A DNA stretch of 64,000 nucleotides, taken from JALORV01 sp963780715. GTDB lineage: Bacteria > Pseudomonadota > Gammaproteobacteria > Burkholderiales > Burkholderiaceae_F. Position numbers and translations under genes: made by a program. The notes beneath the pieces were generated by a model. It was given only the letters and a program-made list of their open reading frames with translations, searched no databases and was not told where the DNA came from. Below, in pieces: positions 1 through 9,203 of this stretch (position 1 is its first letter; every line of letters begins with the position of its first letter). The DNA is taken from the NCBI GenBank assembly GCA_963780715.1, contig CAWADK010000019.1, forward strand, positions 185,071 through 249,070. The letters are read 5' to 3'.

Positions 1-555
1 TCCCGCATCCGCCCGCACTTTCTCTTCAACAGCCTGAACGCGGTGCTCGCGGTCATCCGAACGGAGCCGGCCAAGGCCGAACGCATGCTGGAATCGATCG
101 CGGAGCTGTTCCGCGCGGTGATGGCCGACACGCGGAAACTCGTGCCGCTGGCGCAGGAAATCGAGTTGTGCCGCAACTATGTGGAGATCGAGCAGACGCG
201 GCTCGGAAATAGGCTGGCGGTTGACTGGCAAATCGGGGCATACCACCCCCGGGCAAAGGTGCCACAGTTACTCCTGCAGCCGGTGATCGAAAACGCGATC
301 CGCTACGGCGCGGAAAAGCTGCCGGGTCGCGCCGATATCATCGTGCGGGTACGCCAGCACGGTTTCACGCTGGAACTGTTCGTCAGCAACCCGATCGCGC
401 CGGAGCGGCCGGAGCGCGAGGGCAATCAGATCGGACTGGCGAACATCCGCGGACGGCTTGCACTGATGTACGACCTCGAAGCGCGCATTGAAACCCAGGT
501 CAGGCGCGACCGCTTCGAGTTGATGATGACCTTGCCGGTCGAGAAGCGCGCCTGA
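1..555 (+). CDS. algZ: AlgZ/FimS-like sensor histidine kinase, C-terminal part (5' truncated by window)
   Basis: The frame is open from the first base, so the N-terminal membrane part lies outside the window. The visible 184 residues begin at the H-box (HFLFNSLN, phospho-acceptor His at visible residue 6) and continue to an N-box (LLLQPVIENAIRYG) and a C-terminal GLANIRGRL segment. This is the LytS/AlgZ class of kinase with a His_kinase and HATPase_c arrangement. It ends 10 bp before a LytTR regulator, so the two form a two-component pair. In related bacteria this pair sits near hemC, as here. The catalytic boxes look intact. The signal it senses cannot be judged from this part. Confidence 0.9.
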   Translation, partial: SRIRPHFLFNSLNAVLAVIRTEPAKAERMLESIAELFRAVMADTRKLVPLAQEIELCRNYVEIEQTRLGNRLAVDWQIGAYHPRAKVPQLLLQPVIENAIRYGAEKLPGRADIIVRVRQHGFTLELFVSNPIAPERPEREGNQIGLANIRGRLALMYDLEARIETQVRRDRFELMMTLPVEKRA

Positions 556-565
556 AGGGCCAGAC

Positions 566-1339
566 ATGCTGAACGTGATGATTGTCGACGACGAACCTCC
601 GGCGCGGGCACGGCTGGGCCAGGTTCTGCTCGACTGCTCGAACCAGGTCCAGCTGCAGCTCGTCGGCGAGGCCGGCGGCGGCATCCGCGGCCTGGAGGAG
701 GTCGATCGCCTCAATCCCGACGTCGTGCTGCTCGATGTCCACATGCCGGACATGAACGGCATCGAGATGGCGCGCCATCTGGCACAGCGCAGCAATCCTC
801 CGGCGGTGATCTTCGTCACCGCCTACGACGAGCACGCGCTCGAGGCTTTCGAGGTGCGCGCGCTGGATTACCTGATGAAGCCAGTGCGGGCCGAGCGCCT
901 GGTCGCCGCGCTGGCGCGCGCCGAACGCTTTCGCACCCATGAGCCCCGCATCGAGGACCTGGCCAAGACGATCGGTGCGGTGCGCTCGCACATCACCGTG
1001 TCCGAGCGCGGCCGCATGATCCTGGTGCCGGTCGATGACATCGTCTACCTGCGCGCCGAACTGAAGTACGTGACGATCCGCACGACCGAGCGTGAGCACC
1101 TGACGGAAGAGTCGCTGACCTCGCTCGAGGCCGAGTTCGGCGAGCGCTTCGTCCGCATCCATCGCAACGCGCTGGTCGCACGCAAGTCGATCCTCGGCTT
1201 CCAGCGCGTGCGTGGCAGCGTCGACGACGAAGGCGAGGCGTCCGAAGGTCACTGGGAAGTCCTGCTGAAGGACGTCTCGGACCGGCTGCCCATCAGCCGG
1301 AGGCAGTGGCCGACGGTCAAGGCGGCGGCAAAAAGGTAG
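566..1339 (+). CDS. algR: AlgR-like LytTR response regulator
   Basis: The protein has 257 residues. It carries an N-terminal receiver domain with acidic pocket D8-D9, phospho-acceptor D57 (in LLDVHMPD) and the conserved Lys in DYLMKP, then a C-terminal LytTR DNA-binding domain (about residues 150-250, with FVRIHRNALV). The family binds DNA as a phosphorylated transcription regulator; AlgR controls alginate and type IV pili in Pseudomonas, but the target set here is unknown. It follows the kinase by 10 bp and is presumably co-transcribed with it. A hairpin-rich repeat element begins 9 bp after its stop codon and separates it from ppc, which converges on it. Confidence 0.9.
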   Translation: MLNVMIVDDEPPARARLGQVLLDCSNQVQLQLVGEAGGGIRGLEEVDRLNPDVVLLDVHMPDMNGIEMARHLAQRSNPPAVIFVTAYDEHALEAFEVRALDYLMKPVRAERLVAALARAERFRTHEPRIEDLAKTIGAVRSHITVSERGRMILVPVDDIVYLRAELKYVTIRTTEREHLTEESLTSLEAEFGERFVRIHRNALVARKSILGFQRVRGSVDDEGEASEGHWEVLLKDVSDRLPISRRQWPTVKAAAKR

Positions 1340-1347
1340 CGTCGCCG

Positions 1348-1736
1348 GTGTACGCGATCGGCTGCGCCGATCGCACGTGCACCTCGCTCCGGCACGGTTC
1401 GCGCGGCGCGCGAACCGCTCAATCCTGATTTGTCGGCTGCGCTCCGGAGCGGCCGCGCGCTCCGCCGAACTCGAACCCCACGCACTCCACCCCGCGACGC
1501 ACTTCGCAGTGCCAGGAATGCCTCTCCCTCCTCGCCCGGCGAGGAGGGCGCAGGGAGGAGTGCACTACTTCCCTCTCGCTCGGCGAGAGGGCAGGGAGAG
1601 TGCCGCGCACTTGATCATCGGCGGAGCGCGCGGCCGCTCCGGAGCGCAGCCGACAAGTTAGTGTTGAGCGCGCACGCAGTGCGCGTAACCGGTCCGAGTG
1701 CACGTGCGACGCGCGCAGCGCGTCGCGTACACGAGG
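1348..1736 (+). repeat. Hairpin-ended intergenic repeat element, full copy A
   Basis: This 389-bp element fills the gap between the 3' ends of algR and ppc. A perfect 38-bp inverted repeat (1431-1468 and 1618-1655) brackets a core with further hairpins (for example CCCTCCTCGCC/GGCGAGGAGGG near 1528 and CCCTCTCGC/GCGAGAGGG near 1571). Outside the inverted repeats are a second hairpin class (1396-1416) and terminal hairpins. The left terminal stem is GCGATCGGC/GCCGATCGC with loop TGC (1354-1374). The right one is GCGACGCGC/GCGCGTCGC with loop GCA (1706-1726). Both are flanked by GTGTAC and ACGTGCAC or their complements. Related copies lie near 21.5, 27.8 and 29.1 kb. Function is unknown; position suggests a transcription end or a non-autonomous mobile element. 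Confidence 0.85.
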
Positions 1737-1740
1737 ACCG

Positions 1741-4482
1741 CTATCCTGTATTTCGCAGCCCCGCCGAAATCCCGTTGATCGTCAGATGGATGCCGCGCTT
1801 GATGCGCTCATCCGTGGTGCCGGCGCGGTGGCGCTTGATCAGCTCGACCTGGAGGTGGTTCAGCGGGTCGATATAGGGCAGCCGGTGCCGCAGCGACTGC
1901 TGCAGCTGGGGATTCGAATCGAGCAGCTGTTTCTGGCCGGTGATCGCCAGCAGGTGCCGGGTCGTCAGTTTCCACTCGTTGTGGATCGCCGCCAGGATCG
2001 CAGCACCGCGCCGGCGATCCGGCGCCAGGCGGGCGTACCGCCCGCCGATCGCGAGATCGGCCTTGGCCAGCACCATCTCCATGTTCGAGAGCAGCGCACG
2101 GAAGAATGGCCAGTCCCGGGCCATGTCCGCCAGCCGCGCGATCCGCGCACGACGTGCACGCGTGCCACCCGCGGCGAGCCAGGCCTCGACGCCGCTGCCG
2201 AAGCCGTACCAGCCGGGCAGGAGGATCCGGCACTGGCCCCAGGAAAACACCCAGGGGATCGCGCGCAGGTCTTCGATGCGGCCGGTGAAGCGGCGCGCGG
2301 CGGGACGGCTGCCGATGTTGAGTTCCATGATCTCGGCGATCGGCGTCGCGCTGAAGAAGTAGTCGGCAAAGCCCTCGGTCTCGTAGACCAGTTCACGATA
2401 GGCGCGATGCGAGTGCCGTGCGATTTCCTCCATGGCCGCTTCGAACTCGGCCTCGTGCGCGCCCGGCAGGGACGGTGGCGCCAGGCTCGCCTCGAGCAGC
2501 GCGGCGACCAGCGTTTCGAGATGGCTGTGCCCGATGCGGGGATCGGCGTACTTCGCCTGGATGATCTCCCCCTGCTCGGTCAGCCTGAGCTGTCCGCGCA
2601 CGCTGCCTGGTGGCTGCGCGAGGATCGCTTCGTAGCTGGGTCCGCCGCCGCGTCCGACGGTGCCGCCACGCCCGTGGAACAGGCGCAGTCGCACGCGCTG
2701 CTCGTCGGCCAGGCGCGTCAGGCGCTGCGTCGTCCGGTAGAGCTGCCAGGTCGACATCAGGAAGCCGCCATCCTTGTTGCTGTCGGAGTAACCCAGCATC
2801 ACTTCCTGCAGCGGCGCGCGTTGTGCGGGCGCCAGCAGCAGGCTGCGCAGTCCCGGGTGCCCCCACAGTTCGCGCATGATCGCCGGGGCGCGTTCGAGAT
2901 CCTCGATCGTCTCGAACAGCGGCACGACCATCAGGCGGCAGTGGCGCTGCTCGATGCCGCCCAGCAGTCCGCTTTCCTTCTGCAGCAATGCCACTTCGAG
3001 CAGGTCGGACAGCGTCTCGGTGTGCGACACGATGTGACGCTCGATGGCGCGCGCACCGAATGCCGCGCGGAGTTCGCGTGCTGCATCGAACACCGCGAGC
3101 TCCGAGCGGGCCTGGACGCTGTAGTCGAGATGCCCGGAGACCAGCGGGCGGGCATGGGCCAGCTCGCGCGACAGCAGCTTGACCCGCTCCGCCTCGCCAA
3201 GCCGCCGGTAGTCGGGTGTGACTTCGGCAGCGGCGAGCAGCTCGGCGACGACACTTTCCAGCACATCGGAGCTCTGCCGCAGGTCGAGCGTGGCGCCGTG
3301 AAAGCCGAAGACCTCGACCGTGCGGAGCAGCGGATCGACCCGCAGCCGGGCGATGCGCTGGCTGCCGTGCGCCGAGAGCGAAGCGCCCACCGTCTCGAGG
3401 TCGCGACGGAACTCGTCCGCACTGGCATATGGCGCCGCCGGGGCCACGGCGCGCCGCGCGTGCAGCGTCAGTTCGAGTCGCGCGGCCGTCGCAAGCAGGC
3501 GTGCGTAGACGCCGGTCAGTGCGAGGCGGTACGGTTCATCGGCGCGCTGGCGCGAGGGATCCGGGCTGGCATGCGCCAGCGCGTCCAGTTCGCGACTGAC
3601 GGGCGTCAGCAGCTGCGACATCGAAAGCTCCGCGCCCAGCGCGTGCACGGCCGCGGTGTAGTGGTCGAACACCGCCGTGGCGTGTGACTTGAGGGCCGCG
3701 CGCATCGTGTCCGCCGTGACATGCGGGTGGCCGTCGCGATCGCCGCCGATCCAGCTGCCGAGCGCGAGGAAGGGCGGCAGCCGCTGTGGCAGGCGTGCCC
3801 GCTTCTCCAGGCTGGCGTAGAGCGCCGGGATCTCGCGCAGGAAGGTGCTGCGCCAGTAGGCGAGCGCGTTGTCGATCTCGTCGTACACCGTGAGCTTGGC
3901 GGGCCGCAGCATGCGCGTCTGCCAAAGCGTCTCGATGCTCGCGAGCAACTGGTCGTCGATGCCGGCGCGCTGAGTCTCCGGGGTCGACTCGCGCGCCTCG
4001 ATCAGGGCGGCGATGGCCCGCTCCGCGTCGAGGATGCTCTTGCGCCGGACTTCGGTCGGATGTGCCGTCAGGACCGGCATCAGGCAGGCATCACTCAGCA
4101 GTGAGAGCAGGCGCCGGGCGCCCACGCCATTCGCCTGCAGTGTGTCGATGGCGTGCGCGAGTGTCCCGGCGCGCGTCGCAGCGCTCCCGTCCTGGAGGTT
4201 GCGCACGAGCTGCCGGTCTTCGGCGATGTTGGCAAGGTGCGAGAAGAAACTGAAGGCCCGCACGACGCCGATCGTCTCGTCGCGCGAGAGCCTGCGCAGC
4301 AGGGTATCGAGCCGGCGGGCGGCGCCCGGGTCCTCGTCACGCCGGAAGCGCAGTGCGGTCTGCCGGATTTCCTCGACCGCGCCGTACAGGCGCTCGCCGC
4401 CGTGCGAACGCAGTACCTCGCCCAGCAAGTGTCCGAGCAGGCGGATGTCATCGCGCAAGGATGGATCGATGCCGGTTGTCAT
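1741..4482 (-). CDS. ppc: Phosphoenolpyruvate carboxylase
   Basis: The enzyme converts PEP and bicarbonate to oxaloacetate, an anaplerotic reaction of central metabolism. The 913-residue product is of normal family length. Visible signatures are VLTAHPTEVRRKS (catalytic His region), GYSDSNKDGGFLMS and the glycine-rich FHGRGGTVGRGGGP loop. I chose the ATG at 4482 because a GGAAGGA ribosome site lies just upstream and the protein then begins MTTGIDPSLRDD. The open frame extends further upstream but overlaps the divergent hemC gene. It is transcribed away from hemC, an arrangement known in betaproteobacteria. Its 3' end abuts repeat element A. Confidence 0.95.
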   Translation of the reverse strand: MTTGIDPSLRDDIRLLGHLLGEVLRSHGGERLYGAVEEIRQTALRFRRDEDPGAARRLDTLLRRLSRDETIGVVRAFSFFSHLANIAEDRQLVRNLQDGSAATRAGTLAHAIDTLQANGVGARRLLSLLSDACLMPVLTAHPTEVRRKSILDAERAIAALIEARESTPETQRAGIDDQLLASIETLWQTRMLRPAKLTVYDEIDNALAYWRSTFLREIPALYASLEKRARLPQRLPPFLALGSWIGGDRDGHPHVTADTMRAALKSHATAVFDHYTAAVHALGAELSMSQLLTPVSRELDALAHASPDPSRQRADEPYRLALTGVYARLLATAARLELTLHARRAVAPAAPYASADEFRRDLETVGASLSAHGSQRIARLRVDPLLRTVEVFGFHGATLDLRQSSDVLESVVAELLAAAEVTPDYRRLGEAERVKLLSRELAHARPLVSGHLDYSVQARSELAVFDAARELRAAFGARAIERHIVSHTETLSDLLEVALLQKESGLLGGIEQRHCRLMVVPLFETIEDLERAPAIMRELWGHPGLRSLLLAPAQRAPLQEVMLGYSDSNKDGGFLMSTWQLYRTTQRLTRLADEQRVRLRLFHGRGGTVGRGGGPSYEAILAQPPGSVRGQLRLTEQGEIIQAKYADPRIGHSHLETLVAALLEASLAPPSLPGAHEAEFEAAMEEIARHSHRAYRELVYETEGFADYFFSATPIAEIMELNIGSRPAARRFTGRIEDLRAIPWVFSWGQCRILLPGWYGFGSGVEAWLAAGGTRARRARIARLADMARDWPFFRALLSNMEMVLAKADLAIGGRYARLAPDRRRGAAILAAIHNEWKLTTRHLLAITGQKQLLDSNPQLQQSLRHRLPYIDPLNHLQVELIKRHRAGTTDERIKRGIHLTINGISAGLRNTG

Positions 4483-4584
4483 CAGCGGGTGTCCTTCCGC
4501 CTGCATCATGCATGAAGTGCTGCACCGCGATGCTAGACTCGCCGCGACTTTTTTCGTGAGATCCGCCTTGCACAGGAGTCGCCG

Positions 4585-5508
4585 ATGAACACGCCGGCGC
4601 GCGTCATCATCGCGACGCGCGAAAGCCCGCTGGCGCTCTGGCAGGCGCGACACGTTCAGGCGCTGCTGGCCGGGCGAATGCCGGCTGCATCGGTCGAACT
4701 GCTGGGCATGACAACGCGCGGGGACCAGATCCTCGACCGCACGCTCTCGAAGGTCGGCGGCAAGGGACTCTTCGTCAAGGAACTCGAGGTTGCGCTGCTC
4801 GAGCGGCGAGCCCATCTGGCCGTCCACTCGCTCAAGGACGTGCCGATGGAACTCGCGCCGGAATTCATGCTGGCGGCCGTCATGAAGCGCGAGGACCCGC
4901 GCGACTGCCTTGTCTCCAGCCGCTACGAATCGCTCGAAACGCTTCCGGCCGGTGCGCGTGTCGGCACCTCCAGCCTGAGGCGTGAACTCATGTTGCGGGC
5001 ACGCTTCCCGGCACTCGTCATCGAGGCCATACGCGGCAACGTCAACACGCGACTGGCCAAGCTCGATCGGGGCGACTTCGATGCCCTGGTGATGGCAGCG
5101 GCGGGGCTCAAGCGCCTCGGGCTCGCCGACCGCATCCGGCAGATCATTCCGACGACCGTGTCGTTGCCGGCCCCGGGGCAGGGTGCGCTGGGCATCGAGA
5201 TCCTGAGTGACGATGCCGCGACGGCTGAACTGCTGGCACCGCTCGACGATCCGCAGACCCGCGCGGCGACCGCCGCCGAGCGCGGAGTCTCGCGCGGACT
5301 GGGAGGTAGCTGCCAGGTGCCCCTGGCCGCGTACGCCGAGGTCGAAGGCGGGAAGTTGCGGCTGCGGGCATTGGTCGGTAACGCCGCCTCCGGCGAGTAT
5401 GTAGAAACCGAGGCGATCGGCGAACTTCACACTGCCGACGCGCTGGCAGCGATGGCGGTGGCCCGGCTGAAGGAACAGGGCGCGCTGCGTCTGCTGGGCA
5501 TGGCCTGA
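4585..5508 (+). CDS. hemC: Hydroxymethylbilane synthase (porphobilinogen deaminase)
   Basis: It polymerises four porphobilinogens into hydroxymethylbilane in haem and sirohaem synthesis. The 307-residue protein shows the family start (IIATRESPLALWQARHV), the TTRGDQILDRTLSKVGGKGLF segment, VGTSSLRR, and the dipyrromethane cofactor Cys243 in GGSCQVPLAAY. A ribosome site (AGGAGTCGCCG) precedes the ATG. It heads a haem run with hemD 6 bp downstream and then hemX and hemY. The divergent ppc start is 102 bp away, so both promoters must lie in that gap. Confidence 0.96.
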   Translation: MNTPARVIIATRESPLALWQARHVQALLAGRMPAASVELLGMTTRGDQILDRTLSKVGGKGLFVKELEVALLERRAHLAVHSLKDVPMELAPEFMLAAVMKREDPRDCLVSSRYESLETLPAGARVGTSSLRRELMLRARFPALVIEAIRGNVNTRLAKLDRGDFDALVMAAAGLKRLGLADRIRQIIPTTVSLPAPGQGALGIEILSDDAATAELLAPLDDPQTRAATAAERGVSRGLGGSCQVPLAAYAEVEGGKLRLRALVGNAASGEYVETEAIGELHTADALAAMAVARLKEQGALRLLGMA

Positions 5509-5514
5509 GCGTCA

Positions 5515-6306
5515 ATGAACCCCGTCGTCATCGTCACCCGTCCTGCGGCGGCGGGTGAACGACTGCACCACCGACTGATCGCCAGCGGCTGGGAGGCCGT
5601 CTGGTGTCCGGCCTTCGACATCGGTGGGGCGCCAGACGCGCGAGCTGCCCGCACGATGCTGCAAGGGTTGCAGCGCTTCGATCTGGTGGTGTTCGTCAGC
5701 CCCAACGCGGTGCGCGCATCGTTGGCGCTGATCGAGCGGCCCTGGCCGGCGGGAGTCGCGATTGGCGCGGTGGGTGAAGCGACCGCGGCCACGGTCCGCG
5801 CCGAGCTTGCGCCGGCAGCCGAAACTCCCGTCATCGCGCCGGCCGGGGATGCCGCCGGCTCCGAAGCCTTCTGGGACGCGTGGACCGACTCCGGCCGGGT
5901 TGCGCGACGCGTGCTGATCCTGCGTGCGCAGCACGGACGGGAATGGCTGGCCGAGCGGTTCAGCGATGCCGGTGCCGAGGTTGAAGTCCTGCCGGTGTAT
6001 ACACGCGCCGAACACAGTCTCGATTTGACGGCCCGCAACCTGCTGCAGCGGGCGATGGCCGAACACCGTTCGCCGATTGCGGTCTTCAGCAGCAGCGAAG
6101 CGGTCGATGCGCTCGATCGCCAGCTGTCCGCGCCGGACGGCGCGGCGCGATGGCTGCGCGATGGCTGGACGCTTGCGACACACGAACGCATTCGCGAGCG
6201 TTTGTTGGATGCTGGCTACAAGCGGGTCGAAATGACCGCGGCCGACGACGAAGCCGTAGTCGCCCGGCTAGAATCCTTCCGGCGTTCCCGCTTCGAGCCG
6301 CTCTGA
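5515..6306 (+). CDS. hemD: Uroporphyrinogen-III synthase
   Basis: It cyclises hydroxymethylbilane to uroporphyrinogen III with inversion of the D ring. The 263-residue product has the two-lobed HEM4 pattern: an N-terminal VTRPAAAGERLHHRL segment, a central LILRAQHGREWLAERF segment and a C-terminal ATHERIRERLLDAGY segment. The family is poorly conserved, so assignment rests on these patches and on position directly after hemC (6-bp gap) and before hemX. It is expected to be co-transcribed with hemC. Confidence 0.93.
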   Translation: MNPVVIVTRPAAAGERLHHRLIASGWEAVWCPAFDIGGAPDARAARTMLQGLQRFDLVVFVSPNAVRASLALIERPWPAGVAIGAVGEATAATVRAELAPAAETPVIAPAGDAAGSEAFWDAWTDSGRVARRVLILRAQHGREWLAERFSDAGAEVEVLPVYTRAEHSLDLTARNLLQRAMAEHRSPIAVFSSSEAVDALDRQLSAPDGAARWLRDGWTLATHERIRERLLDAGYKRVEMTAADDEAVVARLESFRRSRFEPL

Positions 6307-6508
6307 CGCGCCGCGGAGAGCGCCGCAAACCGCGCGGTACCTGGCCGCGCACCTTCGGGCGCTGCCTTGACGAACGACGCTCTGCCCCCCGCCGATCCCA
6401 TGGTCGAGCCGAACGCCGCAGCCACCGGCGCGATGCCGGCTGCCCCGGACCGCAGGCACGCCACGGCCGCGCGGTGCGTGGCGGGGATGGCTGCTCGGGA
6501 TCATCGCG

Positions 6509-7471
6509 GTGCTGGCGCTGGCGGCGGCGGTCTATGCGCACATGCAGCTGGCGCAGGTCCGCAAGGAAGCGTCACGCCGCCTGGGCGATCTCGAACAGGC
6601 GACCGTGAGAAACAGCGAGGCCGCGGCGCGGGCCGATGCGGAGGCGCGTGCTGCGCGCGAGCGGGCGGCGCTGCTCGAGGCGCGCCTGGCGGAGGAGCAG
6701 TCGCAGCGCGAGGCGCTCGAACAACTGTATGCCGATCTCTCGCGCGGACGCGACGAAGCGGTCCTCGTCGAAGTCGAGCGGCTCGTGGCGATGGCGGGGC
6801 AGGAACTCGCGATCAGCGGCAACGTCGGGACCGCCCTGGCGGCGCTGCAGACCGCCGACGCACGGCTGGCGCGGGTCGAGAGTCCCCGCTTTGTTCCGCT
6901 GCGACGGGTCATCGCGCGCGATATTGAACGGCTCAAGGCGGCACCGACCGTGGACGTCACGGGCATCGCGCTCAAGCTCGACCAGCTGGCGGCCGGTACG
7001 GAGTCCTGGCCACTGTTGTCGGATCCGAAACCCCAAGCGCCGAGTGCGGCGCCACCTGTCGGACCTGATGCAGCCCTGCCTTCCCCCGGCTTGCCATGGT
7101 GGGAGCGCTGGATCGAACGCCTGCGCATGGAACTCGGCGAATACCGCGACCTGGTGCGCCTGCGCCAGGTGGAAACGCCCGACGCGCTGCTGCTCGCGCC
7201 GCAGCAGCAACAACTCGTGCGACTGCAGATCAGGCTGCGCCTGCTGAACGCCCGCCAGGCGGTGCTGGCCCGGAACGACCGGCTCTATCGCGCCGATCTG
7301 CTCGAGGCCCAGGCACTGATGGCGCGCTACGTCGATGTGCGCCAGCCGGCGGCCGCGGCCGCAGCCGGCCTCATCAAGCAGCTGTCGGCCACGCCGCTTT
7401 CGGTGGACGTGCCGCAGATCAACGACAGCATCGCCGCCGTGCGCGCGGCGCGCGCGACACCAGGTCGCTGA
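6509..7471 (+). CDS. hemX: HemX-like membrane protein (uroporphyrinogen-III C-methyltransferase-like), N-terminus frame-broken
   Basis: The open frame from a GTG encodes a single membrane helix (VLALAAAVYAHM) and a long Ala/Glu/Arg-rich coiled coil (about residues 20-75), followed by the HemX domain. Bacterial HemX of this type is membrane anchored and has no proven methyltransferase activity. The true start is probably the TTG at 6367 in another frame (MTNDALPPADPMVEP...). In the helix frame there is a stop at 6368-6370 and no start codon before 6509, and the helix is cut by the GTG start. A one-base insertion between about 6445 and 6480 would join the two. The stop overlaps the hemY start by one base. 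Confidence 0.8.
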   Translation: MLALAAAVYAHMQLAQVRKEASRRLGDLEQATVRNSEAAARADAEARAARERAALLEARLAEEQSQREALEQLYADLSRGRDEAVLVEVERLVAMAGQELAISGNVGTALAALQTADARLARVESPRFVPLRRVIARDIERLKAAPTVDVTGIALKLDQLAAGTESWPLLSDPKPQAPSAAPPVGPDAALPSPGLPWWERWIERLRMELGEYRDLVRLRQVETPDALLLAPQQQQLVRLQIRLRLLNARQAVLARNDRLYRADLLEAQALMARYVDVRQPAAAAAAGLIKQLSATPLSVDVPQINDSIAAVRAARATPGR

Positions 7472-8727
7472 TGCGCTGGCTCACCTGGGCGCTCGCGCTT
7501 GCGCTGCTGGCGGCGGCCGTTGCGCTGCTGTTGCAGATCAACGCGGGCAACGTCGTCTTTTTCGTTCCGCCGTATCGGCTGGATGTCTCGTTGAATGTTC
7601 TGCTGCTGGTGCTGCTCGGGCTGCTCGCTGTTACCTACTGGGGCGCGCGGGCGCTGCAAAAGGTCGTGGATTTTCCCGAACGCGTGCGCCTGTACCGCGC
7701 GCGGCGTGAGGAAGTCGGCGGGCAGCAGGCACTGGTCGAGGCTGTGCGCAGCCTGCTCGAAGGGCGCTTCGCGCGTGCCGAGAAAGCCGCGCGCGCGGCA
7801 CAGTCTTCGTCCTCGACGGCCGGCGTTGCGGCGCTGATCGGCGCGCGGGCGGCGCATCGCATGCAGGAATATGAGCGCCGCGACGACTGGCTGCACCGTG
7901 CCGGGGACGACCGCCACGTCGATACCGCGCGGCTGGTGGCCAGCGCCGAGATGTGGACCGAGCAGCGTGAGAACGACGCCGCGCTCGGCGCGATCGACCA
8001 GCTGCGGGGCTCGGGTGCGCGCCATCTGCACGCGTTACGGATTGCGCTCAACGCCAACCTGCAGTCGGGTCGCTGGGAAGAGGCGCTGAGGGCTCTGCGG
8101 TCGCTCGAAAAGCGCAGTGCCCTGCATCCGGTGCTTGCTCGCAAGCTCAAGGTCGCCGTCTACCGTGAACAGTTGCTGGCGCAGCGCTTCGAGCCTGCCG
8201 CTCTCGAGGCGGCCTGGGATGCGATTCCGGCGACGGATCGCGCTCTGCCGGACGTTGCCTTCGAGGCGGCGCGTCTTTTCAACCTCGCCGGACGCGGGGG
8301 CCGTGCGGCCGAAGCAATCGAGCAGGCCCTCGCCATGCCGCGCGAGCAGTGGGATGAATCCTGCGAGCCCTTGCTCAACGAGTATGCGCGGGCGCAGTCG
8401 TTTCCTGCGCGTGACCAGCTCGAACGGGTGGAGCAGTGGCTTGCCGTCAGCGGGCAGGAGGATCGGTTGCGGGCTGTGCTGCTGCGAACAGCGGGCGCAC
8501 TCTGCCTGCGTGAACAGCTCTGGGGCAAGTCGCGCAGCTACCTCGCCGAAAGCCTGCAGATCGAGAAGTCACCGGCAACGCTCGTCGCACTGGCGCGCCT
8601 GGCCGAGGCGGTGGGCGACGAAGCCGAGGCCGCACAGCATTTTCGCGAGGCGGCACTGGGCTTTGCGCAACCGACGCCGGGCACCGCCGAAGGCGTGCGC
8701 CCCATCCTGCGCGACAGCTCGTTCTGA
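7471..8727 (+). CDS. hemY: HemY-like TPR membrane protein of haem biosynthesis
   Basis: The 418-residue protein has two N-terminal membrane helices (about residues 5-22 and 41-60) followed by a helical TPR-type region, the HemY_N architecture. In proteobacteria this gene follows hemX and is linked to late porphyrin metabolism; its precise role is unsettled and it is unrelated to the HemY oxidase of Bacillus. The ATG shares a base with the hemX TGA, so translation is probably coupled. It is the last gene of the haem run. The earlier open frame back to 7096 lies inside hemX and was not used. Confidence 0.9.
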   Translation: MRWLTWALALALLAAAVALLLQINAGNVVFFVPPYRLDVSLNVLLLVLLGLLAVTYWGARALQKVVDFPERVRLYRARREEVGGQQALVEAVRSLLEGRFARAEKAARAAQSSSSTAGVAALIGARAAHRMQEYERRDDWLHRAGDDRHVDTARLVASAEMWTEQRENDAALGAIDQLRGSGARHLHALRIALNANLQSGRWEEALRALRSLEKRSALHPVLARKLKVAVYREQLLAQRFEPAALEAAWDAIPATDRALPDVAFEAARLFNLAGRGGRAAEAIEQALAMPREQWDESCEPLLNEYARAQSFPARDQLERVEQWLAVSGQEDRLRAVLLRTAGALCLREQLWGKSRSYLAESLQIEKSPATLVALARLAEAVGDEAEAAQHFREAALGFAQPTPGTAEGVRPILRDSSF

Positions 8728-8841
8728 ACTCGCCGCTGTGCGACGGGTCCATGCCGCGGGTCGGCACTCGCTCGCAACCAGCGTGACACGCTATGGGCTC
8801 GCCCCGAAACGGCGCCACCGCCGGGCCGGAGGTGCGCTCCA

Positions 8842-9126
8842 CTCATCGAGACGTCGGCGTCGATCATCGTGCTTGCGCCGATCACATTGCTTTTCGGCAT
8901 CGATCCGGTGCACTTCGGCTTCGCCATGGTGGTCTACCTCGCGCTCAGACTGATCACGCTGCCGTTCGGCGTCAACCTGTTCGCCGCATGCACCGTGGCG
9001 CGGGACTCGGTGGTCGAGATCGTTCCCCGGCTGCTGCCTTTTGTTGCGGTCGTGCTCGGATGCCTTGCGGTCGTGACCAGCCTCCCGGTGGTGTCGCTCG
9101 GGCTGCGCGACCTCGTCTGTCGCTGA
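8842..9126 (+). pseudogene. Remnant of a TRAP transporter large permease (DctM), C-terminal fragment
   Basis: About 95 residues match the extreme C-terminus of TRAP-type DctM permeases. They run from IETSASIIVLAPI through GIDPVHFGFAMVV and the LPFGVNLF segment to a final hydrophobic helix. The rest of the permease (over 300 residues) and the dctP/dctQ partners are absent, and the frame opens in non-coding sequence just after hemY. A free-standing ORF from GTG 8869 could be called, but it would be only two helices. I read it as the scar of a deletion between hemY and the antiporter gene. Confidence 0.7.
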
Positions 9127-9203
9127 GACATTGCAACGAGGAAGGCTGCCGGGCGGATCGCCCGTTTCTTGGGCAGCCGCCCGGGTCATGGTCAAATCGC
9201 GCC

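Noticed and set aside
1377..1876. Short open frames inside repeat elements A, C and D giving similar peptides (SRLRSGAAARSAE-like)
   Set aside because: The peptide similarity only reflects the shared inverted-repeat DNA; frames occur on both strands, run across hairpins and lack ribosome sites.
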